DNA of 64,000 bases. It comes from Methylomagnum ishizawai. GTDB lineage: Bacteria > Pseudomonadota > Gammaproteobacteria > Methylococcales > Methylococcaceae. Positions 16,569 through 25,928 of the stretch are shown here, one piece after another. A program made the translations under genes and the position numbers. The DNA is taken from the NCBI RefSeq assembly GCF_900155475.1, contig NZ_FXAM01000001.1, forward strand, positions 1 to 64,000, read 5' to 3'. The notes beneath the pieces are model-generated. The model worked only from the letters and a program-made list of their open reading frames with translations, was not told where the DNA came from and made no database searches. Position 1 is the stretch's first letter. Every line of letters begins with the position of its first letter.

Positions 16569-18401
16569 CTACTCCACCGTCACCGACTTCGCCAAATTAC
16601 GCGGCTGATCGACATCGGTGCCCTTGATCAAGGCGACGTGATAGGCCAGCATCTGCAAGGGCACGGTATAGACGATGGGCGCGACCACCTCGTCGGTTGC
16701 GGCCACCCTGAGCAGTTTCACCCCCGGCACGTTCTCCATCGGCGCATCGACATCGGCGAACACATACAGCTGTCCGCCGCGGGCGTGGACTTCCTGGAGA
16801 TTGGACTTGAGCTTTTCCAGCAGCTCGTTGTTGGGCGCGACCGCCACCACCGGCATTTGATCGTCGATCAAGGCCAGCGGGCCGTGCTTCAACTCGCCGG
16901 ACGGATAGGCCTCGGCGTGGATGTAGGAAATTTCCTTGAGCTTCAGCGCCCCTTCCATCGCCACCGGATATTGCGCCCCCCGACCCAGGTACAGCGCGTG
17001 CTGCTTGTCGCCGAATTGCTCGGCCCAGGCTTGAATTTCGTCCTCCAGGCGCAGGACGTGGCGGATTTGCTCGGGCAGGGATTCCAGTTCCTTGACGATC
17101 TTGGCCTCCTGCCCGGCACTGAGGGCGTTGCGCTTGCCCAGGGCCACCACCAGCAACAGCAAGGCGGTCAACTGGGTGGTGAACGCCTTGGTCGAGGCCA
17201 CGCCGACTTCGAGACCGGCGCGGGTCATCAGGGTGGATTCGGATTCGCGGACGATGGAGCTTTCCGGCACGTTGCAAATCGCCAGGGTGTGGACATAGCC
17301 CAGGTGCTTGGCTTCCTTGAGCGCGGCCAGGGTGTCGGCGGTTTCGCCCGATTGCGAGATGCTGACAAACAAGGTGCCGGGCGGCACCACGTGCTTGCGG
17401 TAACGGAACTCGCTGGCGACTTCCACGCTGCACGGCAGCCCGGCGATGGCCTCCATCCAATACCGCGCCACCATCCCGGCGTGGTAGCTGGTGCCGCAAG
17501 CCACGATCTGCACCGAGCGGATGTGGTCGAACGCCTTCTCGGCCAGGGGACCGAAGGCGGCGTCCAGCACATGCCCGGCGCGGATGCGGCCATCCAGGGT
17601 TTTCTCGATAGCGACCGGCTGCTCGTGGATTTCCTTCTGCATGTAATGGCGGTATTCGCCGCGTTCCACGGCATCGACCACCAGTTTGGTCTCGTGGACC
17701 GGGCGTTGCGCGGGCTGCTGGTCGCGGTCGTAGACCTGGACGGTCTCGGTGGTCAGTTCGACGTTATCGCCGTCTTCCAGGAAGATGAAGCGCTGGGTTT
17801 CCCCGACCAGGGCGAAGATATCGGAAGCGACGAAATTCTCGCTTTCGCCCAAACCCACCACCAAGGGACTGCCATGGCGGGCGGCAACCAAGCGGCCCGG
17901 CGTCCGGCTGCTGATGACGGCGATGGCATAGGCGCCTTCCAGGATGGCGCAAGTCCTCAGCACCGCCTTGCGCAAATCCAACCCGGCTTCCAGGAATTCG
18001 TGGACCTGATGCACGATCACCTCGGTATCGGTCTCGGACTCGAATTCATAGCCCTTGAGCATGAGTTTGCGGCGCAATGCGTCGTGGTTCTCGATGATGC
18101 CGTTATGCACCACGGCCACGGTGTCCCGGCAGACATGGGGATGGGCGTTGCGCTCGGACGGCACGCCATGGGTGGCCCAGCGGGTATGGGCGATGCCGAT
18201 CTTGCCCTCGGCGTAGTGGGTTTCCAGGGCGGTTTCCAAAGCCTTGATCTTGCCCTGCTTGCGGACCCGTTGCAGTTGCTCCGAGTCGTCCAGGACGGCG
18301 ATACCCGCCGAGTCGTAGCCGCGGTATTCCAAGCGGCGCAGTCCTTCCAACAACACGGGGGTAACGATGCGGTGCGCGACCGCGCCTACGATGCCACACA
18401 T
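16569..18401 (-). CDS. glmS: Glutamine-fructose-6-phosphate aminotransferase (isomerizing)
   Basis: Protein of 610 residues. MCGIVGAVAHR exposes Cys2, the N-terminal nucleophile of the glutaminase domain, after Met removal. The glutaminase half runs to about residue 240, and two SIS isomerase domains follow (SISQSGETADTLAALK; GRGAQYPVAMEGALKLKEIS), ending with NLAKSVTVE. GlmS makes glucosamine-6-phosphate from fructose-6-phosphate and glutamine, the entry to peptidoglycan and LPS aminosugars. The ATG has a strong AAGGAG 8 bases upstream and lies only 3 bases after glmU, so the pair is an operon. No glmS ribozyme is visible. Confidence 0.97.
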   Translation of the reverse strand: MCGIVGAVAHRIVTPVLLEGLRRLEYRGYDSAGIAVLDDSEQLQRVRKQGKIKALETALETHYAEGKIGIAHTRWATHGVPSERNAHPHVCRDTVAVVHNGIIENHDALRRKLMLKGYEFESETDTEVIVHQVHEFLEAGLDLRKAVLRTCAILEGAYAIAVISSRTPGRLVAARHGSPLVVGLGESENFVASDIFALVGETQRFIFLEDGDNVELTTETVQVYDRDQQPAQRPVHETKLVVDAVERGEYRHYMQKEIHEQPVAIEKTLDGRIRAGHVLDAAFGPLAEKAFDHIRSVQIVACGTSYHAGMVARYWMEAIAGLPCSVEVASEFRYRKHVVPPGTLFVSISQSGETADTLAALKEAKHLGYVHTLAICNVPESSIVRESESTLMTRAGLEVGVASTKAFTTQLTALLLLVVALGKRNALSAGQEAKIVKELESLPEQIRHVLRLEDEIQAWAEQFGDKQHALYLGRGAQYPVAMEGALKLKEISYIHAEAYPSGELKHGPLALIDDQMPVVAVAPNNELLEKLKSNLQEVHARGGQLYVFADVDAPMENVPGVKLLRVAATDEVVAPIVYTVPLQMLAYHVALIKGTDVDQPRNLAKSVTVE

Positions 18402-18404
18402 GGT

Positions 18405-19775
18405 TCAACTCCTTGCTTTGGTGGGCCGTTGCCAGCCCGCGATAGTGACCTGCTTGGCGCGGGTCAGGGTCAGTTGCCCTTGGGGGGCTTCCTTGGTGAT
18501 GACCGAACCGGCCCCGATGGTGGCGTCCTTGCCGATACGCACCGGAGCCACCAGCGAGGAATCCGAGCCGACGAAAACGCCATCCTCGATGATGGTCCGA
18601 TGCTTGTTGACCCCGTCGTAATTGCAGGTGATGGTGCCCGCGCCGATGTTGACGCCCGCGCCCATGTCGGTGTCGCCGATATAGCTCAGGTGGTTGGCCT
18701 TGGAACCCTGGGCGATGGTGGATTTCTTGATCTCGACGAAATTGCCGATGTGGACTTCCTCGGCCAGGCGGGTTTCCGGGCGCAATCGGGCGTAGGGTCC
18801 GATGCGGCTGGCGCGGCCCACCACGGCGTCTTCCAGCACGCAATTGGCGAAAATTTCCACGTCGTCGCCGATCTCGCAATCGCGGATCAAGGTGTTGGGG
18901 CCGATCTTCACCCGGTCGCCGAGCTTGACCCGGCCTTCCAGGATCACATTGACATCGATTTCCACATCTCGGCCCAGCGCGACGATCTCGCCGCGCAGGT
19001 CGAAACGGGCCGGATCGCGCAGCGTGGCCCCGGCCAGCAGCAGGGCTTCCGCTTGTTCGGCCTGGAACACCCGTTCCAGATGGGCCAATTGCTGGCGGTT
19101 GTTGACGCCCAGGACTTCGTCCATCGAGGCGGGTTGGGCGGTCGCCACGGTACAACCTTCGGCCACGGCCAGGGCGATGACATCGGTCAGGTAATATTCG
19201 CCCTGGGCGTTGTCGGTGCCGAGCCGTCCCAGCCAGGATTTGAGCCGCCGACCGTTGAGCGCGAGGATGCCGGTATTGCCTTCGGTGATGGCGCGTTCTT
19301 GGGGGTTGGCGTCTTTTTCTTCGACGATACGCAGCACCCGGCCCGTCTCGTCGCGGACGATGCGGCCATAGCCGTGGGGGTCGTCGAGTTCCACCGTGAG
19401 CAGGCCCAGGCTGTCGGGGCCGACCAGGGGCAGGAGTTTTTCGACCGTGGTTTTTTTGAGCAGCGGCACATCGCCGTAGAGGATCAGCACGGTGGCGTCG
19501 TCGCCGATGCCGTCGGCCACTTGCATCACGGCATGGCCGGTGCCGAGTTGCTGTTTTTGTTCGGCCCAAACGGCGTCGAGCCGGGCCAGGGTTCGCGGCA
19601 CCTGTTCGCCGCCATGGCCGTAGATGATACTGATTTGGTCGGGGGACAAGGACGCCGCCAGGGCGTGGACATGTTCGAGCAGGGATTTCGACCCGACTTT
19701 GTGCAGGACTTTGGGGAGGGCGGAACGCATACGGGTTCCCTGGCCTGCGGCCAAGATGATGATTTCCAAGGGCAT
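18405..19775 (-). CDS. glmU: Bifunctional GlcNAc-1-phosphate uridyltransferase / glucosamine-1-phosphate acetyltransferase
   Basis: Protein of 456 residues, the standard GlmU length. The N-terminal pyrophosphorylase domain begins IIILAAGQGTRMRSALPKVL and contains ILYGDVPLL and GEYYLTDVIALA. From about residue 250 a left-handed beta-helix of hexapeptide repeats runs to the C-terminus, with the acetyltransferase site around GAGTITCNYDGVNKHRTIIE. GlmU acetylates GlcN-1-P and then makes UDP-GlcNAc, the precursor of peptidoglycan and LPS. It precedes glmS by 3 bases, so two enzymes of one pathway share a transcript. Confidence 0.97.
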   Translation of the reverse strand: MPLEIIILAAGQGTRMRSALPKVLHKVGSKSLLEHVHALAASLSPDQISIIYGHGGEQVPRTLARLDAVWAEQKQQLGTGHAVMQVADGIGDDATVLILYGDVPLLKKTTVEKLLPLVGPDSLGLLTVELDDPHGYGRIVRDETGRVLRIVEEKDANPQERAITEGNTGILALNGRRLKSWLGRLGTDNAQGEYYLTDVIALAVAEGCTVATAQPASMDEVLGVNNRQQLAHLERVFQAEQAEALLLAGATLRDPARFDLRGEIVALGRDVEIDVNVILEGRVKLGDRVKIGPNTLIRDCEIGDDVEIFANCVLEDAVVGRASRIGPYARLRPETRLAEEVHIGNFVEIKKSTIAQGSKANHLSYIGDTDMGAGVNIGAGTITCNYDGVNKHRTIIEDGVFVGSDSSLVAPVRIGKDATIGAGSVITKEAPQGQLTLTRAKQVTIAGWQRPTKARS

Positions 19776-19924
19776 TGGGTGGGTTCCTGTGGAACGGGAG
19801 CTACGGGGGTGGGAAGCGCGACCATTCCGCCGCGCCGGGACATTCTAGCCGTGGGTTGGGAGCGTAGGCTATCGGTGGAGTTACGCGGCGGAACCGCTGG
19901 GCGGTAGCCGTAGCCCACCACTTT

Positions 19925-19987
19925 TGGACGATCCCGGTGGACACGGAATACATACCCCACCCTACGCATGAGGTGAAAATGCCCTAG
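19925..19987 (-). repeat. Dispersed intergenic repeat, copy C
   Basis: Read on the minus strand it begins CTAGGGCATTTTCACCTCAT and continues GCGTAGGGTGGGG and ATTCCGTGTCCACCGGGAT. The 129-bp element at 48661 begins CTAGCGCATTTTCACG and continues TAGAGTGGG and ATTCCGTGCCCACCAGGAT. The two copies agree over about 60 bases apart from the spacer. The TAG of the first CTAG is the stop codon of the adjacent unknown gene (19984-19986). Confidence 0.7.
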
Positions 19988-20931
19988 ATTTTCCCCGCGC
20001 CCGCCGGTCCCGGCCCGGCGCAAAACTCCAGTTCCATACCCAATGCCAGACGGGCTACCTTGGTATGAAACGAACCATCATGCCTATTTGCCACTGGATG
20101 GTCATAGACCAATTGATACTTAGGCCATTGCTTGGCGAAGTCCCATAATTGCCGATGTATCGATTCCACGGCCTGCCGGTTTTCCAGTCCGATAGAATAA
20201 TGCTGGATGGTATCGTTCGCGAATACCGCGCTCGCCACCCGTGGGCAAGCAATATCCAGCGCATCGGCCTCCACGAACATCGGGATTTCCAGGCAATCCA
20301 CGGGCCGGGCGATATTGAATAATTCCAGTATCGATACTTGTCCATCCAAACACAGTTTTAAACACAGGATTTCGGTATAGGCACCGACCCGCCGCCGCAA
20401 AGCCGGAGAGGCCGGGAAGCGCGATATAGGCTCGACCTGTACGGGTCGCCCTACAATCCGATTCAAACCATCACTCCAATCGTCGAGACAGTGCAGCAAC
20501 ACATCGAAGGGCTGGTGGATTTCCAAGCCCATATGATTCAGCCATGGCCAGGGGGCGAGGGCCAAAACCGCTTGCGCCAGATCGGCATGACCCTCGAAAA
20601 AAACCTCGCGCAGCAGGCTATCGACCCGTATGGAGCGGACTTTGGCGACAGCCCGGATAAACTTGCCAAAATCGTAGCGCTGGACCGCGAGCAGTTTATC
20701 CCCGTCTTCGATGCGCTTGGCCCGCAAGTGCCGCCCGTGGATACGCCACAAACTTGGGAAGTCCAAGGGCCTCCCCGGAGGTTGAAGATTATAGCTCCCG
20801 TCCACGGCATATCCCCGTTCGCCCGCCGTCCCATCAGAATTCAAACCCATCGCCAGGTGATACGCGGAAAGTATTATCGTATCATCGGCATTCCCCGCCA
20901 AACTCTTGGCGCGGGGCAACCCAACACTCAT
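19984..20931 (-). CDS. Hypothetical protein of unknown function
   Basis: An ORF of about 315 residues from ATG 20931 (MSVGLPRAKSLAGNADDTII) that I cannot assign. It is mixed alpha/beta with no signal peptide, membrane helix or obvious catalytic motif. Recognisable stretches include LRAKRIEDGDKLLAVQRYDF and LLREVFFEGHADLAQAVLAL. Composition is less GC-rich than the neighbours. An alternative start is ATG 20850; no start has a good Shine-Dalgarno. It is divergent from the PEP-CTERM gene with only 18 bases between the starts. The TAG stop belongs to a dispersed repeat, so the native C-terminus may have been altered. Confidence 0.5.
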   Translation of the reverse strand: MSVGLPRAKSLAGNADDTIILSAYHLAMGLNSDGTAGERGYAVDGSYNLQPPGRPLDFPSLWRIHGRHLRAKRIEDGDKLLAVQRYDFGKFIRAVAKVRSIRVDSLLREVFFEGHADLAQAVLALAPWPWLNHMGLEIHQPFDVLLHCLDDWSDGLNRIVGRPVQVEPISRFPASPALRRRVGAYTEILCLKLCLDGQVSILELFNIARPVDCLEIPMFVEADALDIACPRVASAVFANDTIQHYSIGLENRQAVESIHRQLWDFAKQWPKYQLVYDHPVANRHDGSFHTKVARLALGMELEFCAGPGPAGAGKI

Positions 20932-20949
20932 CACAGGAAACATCCAGAA

Positions 20950-21576
20950 ATGAAAAATCCAAGCTTGTTCAACACGGCCAGCGCCGCGCTGTCGGTGGCC
21001 GCATCGCTCTGGGGCATGGATGCCCAGGCCGGCTTCATCTCGCTGAACGTAAATTACTCGCCGGATGGGGACCACATCACCAGCGTGACCGACGGTTATC
21101 TCCATAACACCTTCACCGCCAGTTCAACCGCGTCTAACGGTCAATGGCAGGCATTCGCCATATACAATACCGGCAGTAGTTGTGGCGGTACCTCTTGGGA
21201 TGGCACAAACTTCTCGCTGGGCACATGCAGCGGCGCTTTTGCCATCAGGACGGACGCCACCCCCACCAACATGGATGTTTATCTCGTCTCGCAGGCGGCC
21301 TCTCAATCAGACCTGAACGCCTTCTACACAGATACCCTCTCATTTACCGGCGGTATCGACAGCAGTTTAAATATTTATCAAATAGAAGACGTGGGTGGCA
21401 CCCAGAATATTTCTACTTCGGGAGGTTCTTTTAATTTGGTATCCGCCGCCTTATTCGGAACGGACGCCGTGGTGACGCTGACCACCCCCGCCAGCGTGCC
21501 CGAACCGGCCAGCCTGGCCCTGCTGACCGCTGGCTTGGCCGGCCTGGTCGGCACCCGCCGCCGCAAGCTCCACTAA
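20950..21576 (+). CDS. PEP-CTERM sorting domain protein
   Basis: Protein of 208 residues with an N-terminal signal peptide (ALSVAASLWGMDAQA) and a low-charge, Ser/Thr/Asn-rich body. The C-terminal sorting signal is VPEPASLALLTAGLAGLVG followed by TRRRKLH: the PEP motif, a hydrophobic helix and a basic end. PEP-CTERM proteins are processed by exosortase and displayed or released in connection with exopolysaccharide. No exosortase is in this window. The ATG at 20950 follows AGGA at a fairly long 11-base spacing. The body has no enzymatic motif that I recognise. Confidence 0.85.
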   Translation: MKNPSLFNTASAALSVAASLWGMDAQAGFISLNVNYSPDGDHITSVTDGYLHNTFTASSTASNGQWQAFAIYNTGSSCGGTSWDGTNFSLGTCSGAFAIRTDATPTNMDVYLVSQAASQSDLNAFYTDTLSFTGGIDSSLNIYQIEDVGGTQNISTSGGSFNLVSAALFGTDAVVTLTTPASVPEPASLALLTAGLAGLVGTRRRKLH

Positions 21577-21588
21577 GCCCGGTCCCGC

Positions 21589-21610
21589 GCCCGCCCGGCC
21601 ACGGGCGGGC
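21589..21610. terminator. Bidirectional hairpin between PEP-CTERM gene and AMP ligase
   Basis: Perfect 9-bp stem GCCCGCCCG/CGGGCGGGC with a four-base loop fills the 38-base gap between the two convergent genes. There is no clear T-tract. Confidence 0.5.
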
Positions 21611-21614
21611 CGCT

Positions 21615-23150
21615 TCAATCCTCCCCATCGGCGGGCCGTAAGCTCTCCAACAATGCCTCCACCTGCGCCCTGAGGGCCGGGCGGTCGATCTTCCCCACCG
21701 GCGTCTTCTTGATCGACGGCGCGGCCAGGAAGCCCAGGGGCCGCTGTTCGGGCGGCAGGCTCACGGCGCAATAGGACGCCAGGAATTCATGGCGCAAGGG
21801 TTCGTCCGCAACCACCACGGCGATGGGCTCCTCGCCCGGCCCTTCCTTGGCGGGCAGGCCGATCACCGCCGCCTCCTTGATCCCCGGCAAGGCCATCAGC
21901 ACGGCCTCGATTTCGTAGGGGTAGATTTCCACCCCGGCGCGGACGATCAAATCGGTCTTCCGCCCTTTCAAATGGACCCAACCCCCGGCGTCGATGGCGG
22001 CCAGATCGCCGGGATAATACCAGTCCTCCCGGAACGCCTCGGGACCGCAGGCGGCGTCTTCCTCCAACAGGAAACCCTCGGCCACGGTCGCGCTACGACA
22101 GCGCAAATGCCCGGTGGCCCCGGACGCCAACCGCATCCCGGCGGCATCGACCACTTCGAGGACGGCACCGGGCGCGGCCCGGCCCACCGTCCCGGCCTGG
22201 GCGGCGATATCGCCGGGCCGCAGCCCCGAAATCATGCCGAAGCCGGACGCACCGTAGATTTCATGGAACTCCGGGGTCACGCGTTCCCGCAAGGCCCGTT
22301 TTTCCGGCGGCGACAAAGGCAGGCCCAGGGACACCAAAGCCCGCAGTTTGGGCAGGAAAGGCCCGTCCTCCCGGTCGCAACTCGCCAGGAGGGCGCGGCA
22401 CATGTTCGCCGTGGCGAAGCACACCGCGTCCTCGTAGGCGGCGAGGGCGCGGGCGAATTGGTTGAGGCGGTCGAAGCCGGGCAGGAGGTGTAAGGTTCCG
22501 CCGAACAATATCTGGTTGATGGCGAATTCGTGGAAAGCGGCGTTGCTGACCGGGGCTTTGAGCAAGGCATGGCCCGGATCGTCTGGCGTCCAACGCCCGC
22601 CTAGGAATTCGGCATAGACCGGGGCGCGGGCTAGGCGCTGGCGGTGGGTGGTGACGGTGGCCTTGGGCGGTCCCGAACTGCCGGAGGTGAGGATCACCAG
22701 CCGGTTGTCCCCGGCCCGCTGATCGCAACGGGCATCCCCGGCATGACCTTCCAGCACGCGCCGCCACCCCGCCCCGACGGCCACCCGGATCGGCAACCCC
22801 CCACCCGCCGCCGTGCCATATTCCAGGAATAACGCCTTGATAGCACAACGCTGGATGACCGCGTCCTGCATCGACAGCGGTAGGTCGGTGGAAATTTCGA
22901 TGGGCGTCGCCCCGATCCGCATCAGGGCGAAGGCCAGGATGAAATGGTCGGTATGGTTGTCGAGGATCAAGCCCACGCGGTCCCCAGCCTCCACCCCCAG
23001 CCCGCACAAATAACGGCTGGCCGCACCGACCCAGGCGGCGAATTCCCCATAGTCCAGGGTGGCCGGGCCTTCCACCAGGGCGGGAACCAGGGGGCGGCGC
23101 TCCGCGTAATGGAAGATCGCATCGGAAAGGTTTTCCCAGGCGGGCAGCAT
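21615..23150 (-). CDS. AMP-dependent acyl/aryl-CoA or acyl-ACP ligase (aryl polyene cluster)
   Basis: Protein of 511 residues of the ANL adenylation superfamily. It shows the phosphate-binding loop LTSGSSGPPKATVTTHR, the core motif FHEIYGASGFGM, the YPGDLAAIDAGGWVHLKGRK hinge block and the C-terminal catalytic Lys in KKTPVGKIDRPAL. The ATG at 23150 has a near-perfect Shine-Dalgarno (GGAGGAAAT). Enzymes of this type activate a carboxylic acid as the acyl-adenylate and hand it to CoA or ACP. The cluster suggests the starter (hydroxybenzoate-like) or a lipid acyl group as substrate. It is divergent from a second ligase at 23351. Which ligase does which job cannot be told from sequence. Confidence 0.8.
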   Translation of the reverse strand: MLPAWENLSDAIFHYAERRPLVPALVEGPATLDYGEFAAWVGAASRYLCGLGVEAGDRVGLILDNHTDHFILAFALMRIGATPIEISTDLPLSMQDAVIQRCAIKALFLEYGTAAGGGLPIRVAVGAGWRRVLEGHAGDARCDQRAGDNRLVILTSGSSGPPKATVTTHRQRLARAPVYAEFLGGRWTPDDPGHALLKAPVSNAAFHEFAINQILFGGTLHLLPGFDRLNQFARALAAYEDAVCFATANMCRALLASCDREDGPFLPKLRALVSLGLPLSPPEKRALRERVTPEFHEIYGASGFGMISGLRPGDIAAQAGTVGRAAPGAVLEVVDAAGMRLASGATGHLRCRSATVAEGFLLEEDAACGPEAFREDWYYPGDLAAIDAGGWVHLKGRKTDLIVRAGVEIYPYEIEAVLMALPGIKEAAVIGLPAKEGPGEEPIAVVVADEPLRHEFLASYCAVSLPPEQRPLGFLAAPSIKKTPVGKIDRPALRAQVEALLESLRPADGED

Positions 23151-23350
23151 ATTTCCTCCGGTGGATGGATAAGGGCGGGTTTGGCGCTTCCAGGGCCGGG
23201 CAGGGTGTCCACTCGGGCAGCAAGGCTGCTTCGGCTCCAAACCGGGGATGGCTTACCCCACGCCCCGCAGCATCATTTTAACCGGCGGAGCGTTTAAACT
23301 TAGTGTCCCGCTAGCCCAGCAATCCCGCAACCCGCCACCGATCCAAAGAC

Positions 23351-24652
23351 GTGTCACCCGATTCCCCTTTCGCGGCCCATCGCGGCCAAACCATCCCGTT
23401 GCAGCGCTTCCAGGCCCAGGTCGCGGCCTTGGCCGAACACCTGCCCGACGCTCCTTATGCCGTGAATTTTTGCGAGGACCGCTACCACTTCTGCGTGGCT
23501 TTCGCGGCCTGTCTGGCACGGGGCATCGTCACGCTCGCCCCGCCCGACCGCAGCCCGCGCAATCTGGCCTTGCTCGAACAAGGCTATCCGGGCGCGTTGC
23601 GCCTGATCGACGGCGCCACACCCTGCGCCCTGGGCGCGGACGGCTACCGGATCGACCTCGGAACCCTGCCGCCACCGGCCCATCCGGTCCCGGCCACGAT
23701 CCCGCCGGAACGCTTGGCCTTGATCGCCTTCACCTCGGGCAGCACCGGCGAACCCCAGGCCCACGCCAAAACCTGGGCTTCCCTCTGCCAAAGCGCCCGC
23801 TTGATCGAGCAAGCGCTGGGTTCGGTGCGGGGCAAGCGCATCGTCGCCACCGTGCCGCCCCAGCATATGTACGGCCTGGAACTCAGTATCCTGCTACCGC
23901 TGTGCCGGGGCGGGGTGTTGGACGCGGCCAAAACCTTCTTCCCCGGCGATATCGCGCAAGCCCTGGCCGCAGCCCCCGGTCCCAAAATCCTGGTGACAAC
24001 GCCCATCCACCTGCGGGCCATGATGGACGCAGCCGAGACCTGGCCCGCGCTGGATCGGATCGTATCCGCCACGGCACCGCTGGATGCCGGGCTGGCCGGG
24101 GAATGCGAGCGCCGCTTCCGCGCCCCGCTCATCGAAATCTACGGCTGCACCGAGGCGGGTTCCATCGCCAGCCGGAGGACGGTCGAGGGTGCCGCATGGA
24201 CTTGGTTCAAGGGCATCGCCTGGGCCGGGGACGGCGAGTCCGGGCATCTGCACGCGGCGCACCTGGCAGCCCCGATCCCGCTCAACGATATCATCGAGCC
24301 GCAAGGGCAACGCCATTTCCTGCTACGGGGCCGCACCGCCGACCTCTTGAACATCGCGGGCAAACGCAATTCTATCGGTGCCTTGAACCGGGCCTTGCTG
24401 GACATCGACGGCGTGGTGGACGGGGCGTTCTTCCTGCCCGACGAGACAGATGGAAAAACCGCCCGCTTGGTCGCTTTCGCCGTGGCCCCCGGCCTGAGCG
24501 CCGCGGTCCTGCTCCGCCGTTTGCGGGAGCAACTCGACCCGGCCTTCGTACCGCGCACAGTCCATTTGCTGGACGCCCTGCCCCGCAACGAGACCGGCAA
24601 GCTGCCACGGCACAAACTGGCGGAACTGCTGCGGGAGCGCTCGGGCGGCTAA
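23351..24652 (+). CDS. Second AMP-ligase of the aryl polyene cluster (ApeH-like)
   Basis: Protein of 433 residues starting at GTG 23351. It is shorter than the first ligase and of the aryl-polyene AMP-ligase type. The nucleotide loop is FTSGSTGEPQAHAKTWASL, in which the usual Lys after 'EP' is Gln. The core motif is LIEIYGCTEAGSIASR, and a reduced C-terminal domain ends LPRNETGKLPRHKLAELL with the catalytic Lys. It probably loads the aromatic starter onto the ACP. It converges with the antiporter gene, with only one base between the stops, and is divergent from the first ligase across a 200-base gap. Confidence 0.78.
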   Translation: MSPDSPFAAHRGQTIPLQRFQAQVAALAEHLPDAPYAVNFCEDRYHFCVAFAACLARGIVTLAPPDRSPRNLALLEQGYPGALRLIDGATPCALGADGYRIDLGTLPPPAHPVPATIPPERLALIAFTSGSTGEPQAHAKTWASLCQSARLIEQALGSVRGKRIVATVPPQHMYGLELSILLPLCRGGVLDAAKTFFPGDIAQALAAAPGPKILVTTPIHLRAMMDAAETWPALDRIVSATAPLDAGLAGECERRFRAPLIEIYGCTEAGSIASRRTVEGAAWTWFKGIAWAGDGESGHLHAAHLAAPIPLNDIIEPQGQRHFLLRGRTADLLNIAGKRNSIGALNRALLDIDGVVDGAFFLPDETDGKTARLVAFAVAPGLSAAVLLRRLREQLDPAFVPRTVHLLDALPRNETGKLPRHKLAELLRERSGG

Positions 24653-24653
24653 C

Positions 24654-25928
24654 TCAAGCGCCCCGCCCGCCCGGAATCCGGTGCCCAGCGGCGGGCAACC
24701 ACAGGCGCAGGCCGGGCGCGGTCATCAGGGTGCTGGCGACGGCCATCAGCACCAACATGGTGAACACGGGCCGGGTGATGAGTCCCAGGTCATAGCCCAG
24801 GTTGACCACGATCAATTCCATCAGGGCGCGAGTGTTCATCATGATGGCGATATTGCGCGATTCCGCCGCCGAGAGACCGGCCCACCGCGCCGCCAGGTAG
24901 CAGCCGCCGAATTTCCCCAGCACCGCCAATCCGATCAACAGCCCGCACCAGACCCACAACTCGGCGCTGGCCAAGCTCCCGATATCGGTCCTCAATCCGG
25001 TGTAGGTGAAAAAGATCGGCAGGAAAAACACCATGATCAGGTTCTCCACCTGATGCTTCCAGGCGCTCACCAAATCGTGCCGGTCGTGCAGCAACACCCC
25101 GACCGTGAAGCCGCCGAAAATGGCGAAAATCCCCAATTGGCTGGTCAGCAGCGCCGAACCGAACACCACGACCAACAGCAGCGCCAACAAATCCTGCGGT
25201 AGGCTGTCCGGCCCATGGGGAAACCAGCGCAGCACGCGCCGCAATACGGGCCGCAGGACGAACCAGGACGCCAGCAGATAGGCCAACAGCCCGCCGATTT
25301 GGATGGCGGTCGCGGTCCAGGAAAACCGGCTCGCGGCCACCGCCGCCACCAAGGCCAGCAACACCCAGCCCACCGCGTCGCTGACCGCCGCCGCCGCGAT
25401 GGTGATGACGCCCAGACGGTGCCGGGTCAGGCCGAATTCGATCATGATGCGCCCGAGGATGGGCACGGCGGTGATCGACAGGGCGACGCCGATCAGCAGG
25501 CTATAGGCCAAGGGCGGGATGCCGGGTGCGAGGACCGGGGCCGAAGCCCAGCCGAAGCCCAGGCCCAACGCGAAGGGCACAGCGATGCCCGCCAGCGTGA
25601 CGAGGACCATCGCCCGGCGGTTGCGCCGCTCCCCCAGATGGGAAAAATCGAATTCCAGCCCGACCTGGAACATCAACAGGATCAAGCCGACCTGGCTCAT
25701 AATGGTCAGCGGCGCGGCATCCACCGAGCGGAACAGCCAGCGGAAAGCGTCCGGGGCCACAGCACCGAACAGCGACGGCCCCAGCATCAAGCCCGCCACG
25801 ATCTCGCCCACGGCGCGGGGTTGCCCCAGCCTCCGCGCGGCATGACCGGCCACACGCGCCGCCACGATAATCAAGCCGATTTGCAACAGGGTGAAACACA
25901 GCAGGGTTTCCGCGCCCTGCGCCTTCAT
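24654..25928 (-). CDS. Cation:proton antiporter, CPA2/Kef family
   Basis: Protein of 424 residues that is almost entirely membrane helices. Recognisable features include [34 protein letters not shown] and [16 protein letters not shown], all standard for the monovalent cation/proton antiporter-2 family. It lacks the C-terminal TrkA-N regulatory domain of KefB/C. Its ATG overlaps the stop of the upstream ketoreductase (ATGA), so it belongs to the aryl polyene operon although antiporters are not core members of such clusters. It might adjust ion or proton balance, but any role in pigment export is speculation. Confidence 0.85.
   Translation of the reverse strand: MKAQGAETLLCFTLLQIGLIIVAARVAGHAARRLGQPRAVGEIVAGLMLGPSLFGAVAPDAFRWLFRSVDAAPLTIMSQVGLILLMFQVGLEFDFSHLGERRNRRAMVLVTLAGIAVPFALGLGFGWASAPVLAPGIPPLAYSLLIGVALSITAVPILGRIMIEFGLTRHRLGVITIAAAAVSDAVGWVLLALVAAVAASRFSWTATAIQIGGLLAYLLASWFVLRPVLRRVLRWFPHGPDSLPQDLLALLLVVVFGSALLTSQLGIFAIFGGFTVGVLLHDRHDLVSAWKHQVENLIMVFFLPIFFTYTGLRTDIGSLASAELWVWCGLLIGLAVLGKFGGCYLAARWAGLSAAESRNIAIMMNTRALMELIVVNLGYDLGLITRPVFTMLVLMAVASTLMTAPGLRLWLPAAGHRIPGGRGA

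Noticed and set aside
16455-19907. A 1,150-codon open frame on the plus strand opposite glmS and glmU
   Set aside because: It lies entirely antisense to two well-supported genes. The composition is that of a GC-rich shadow frame with no family motif.
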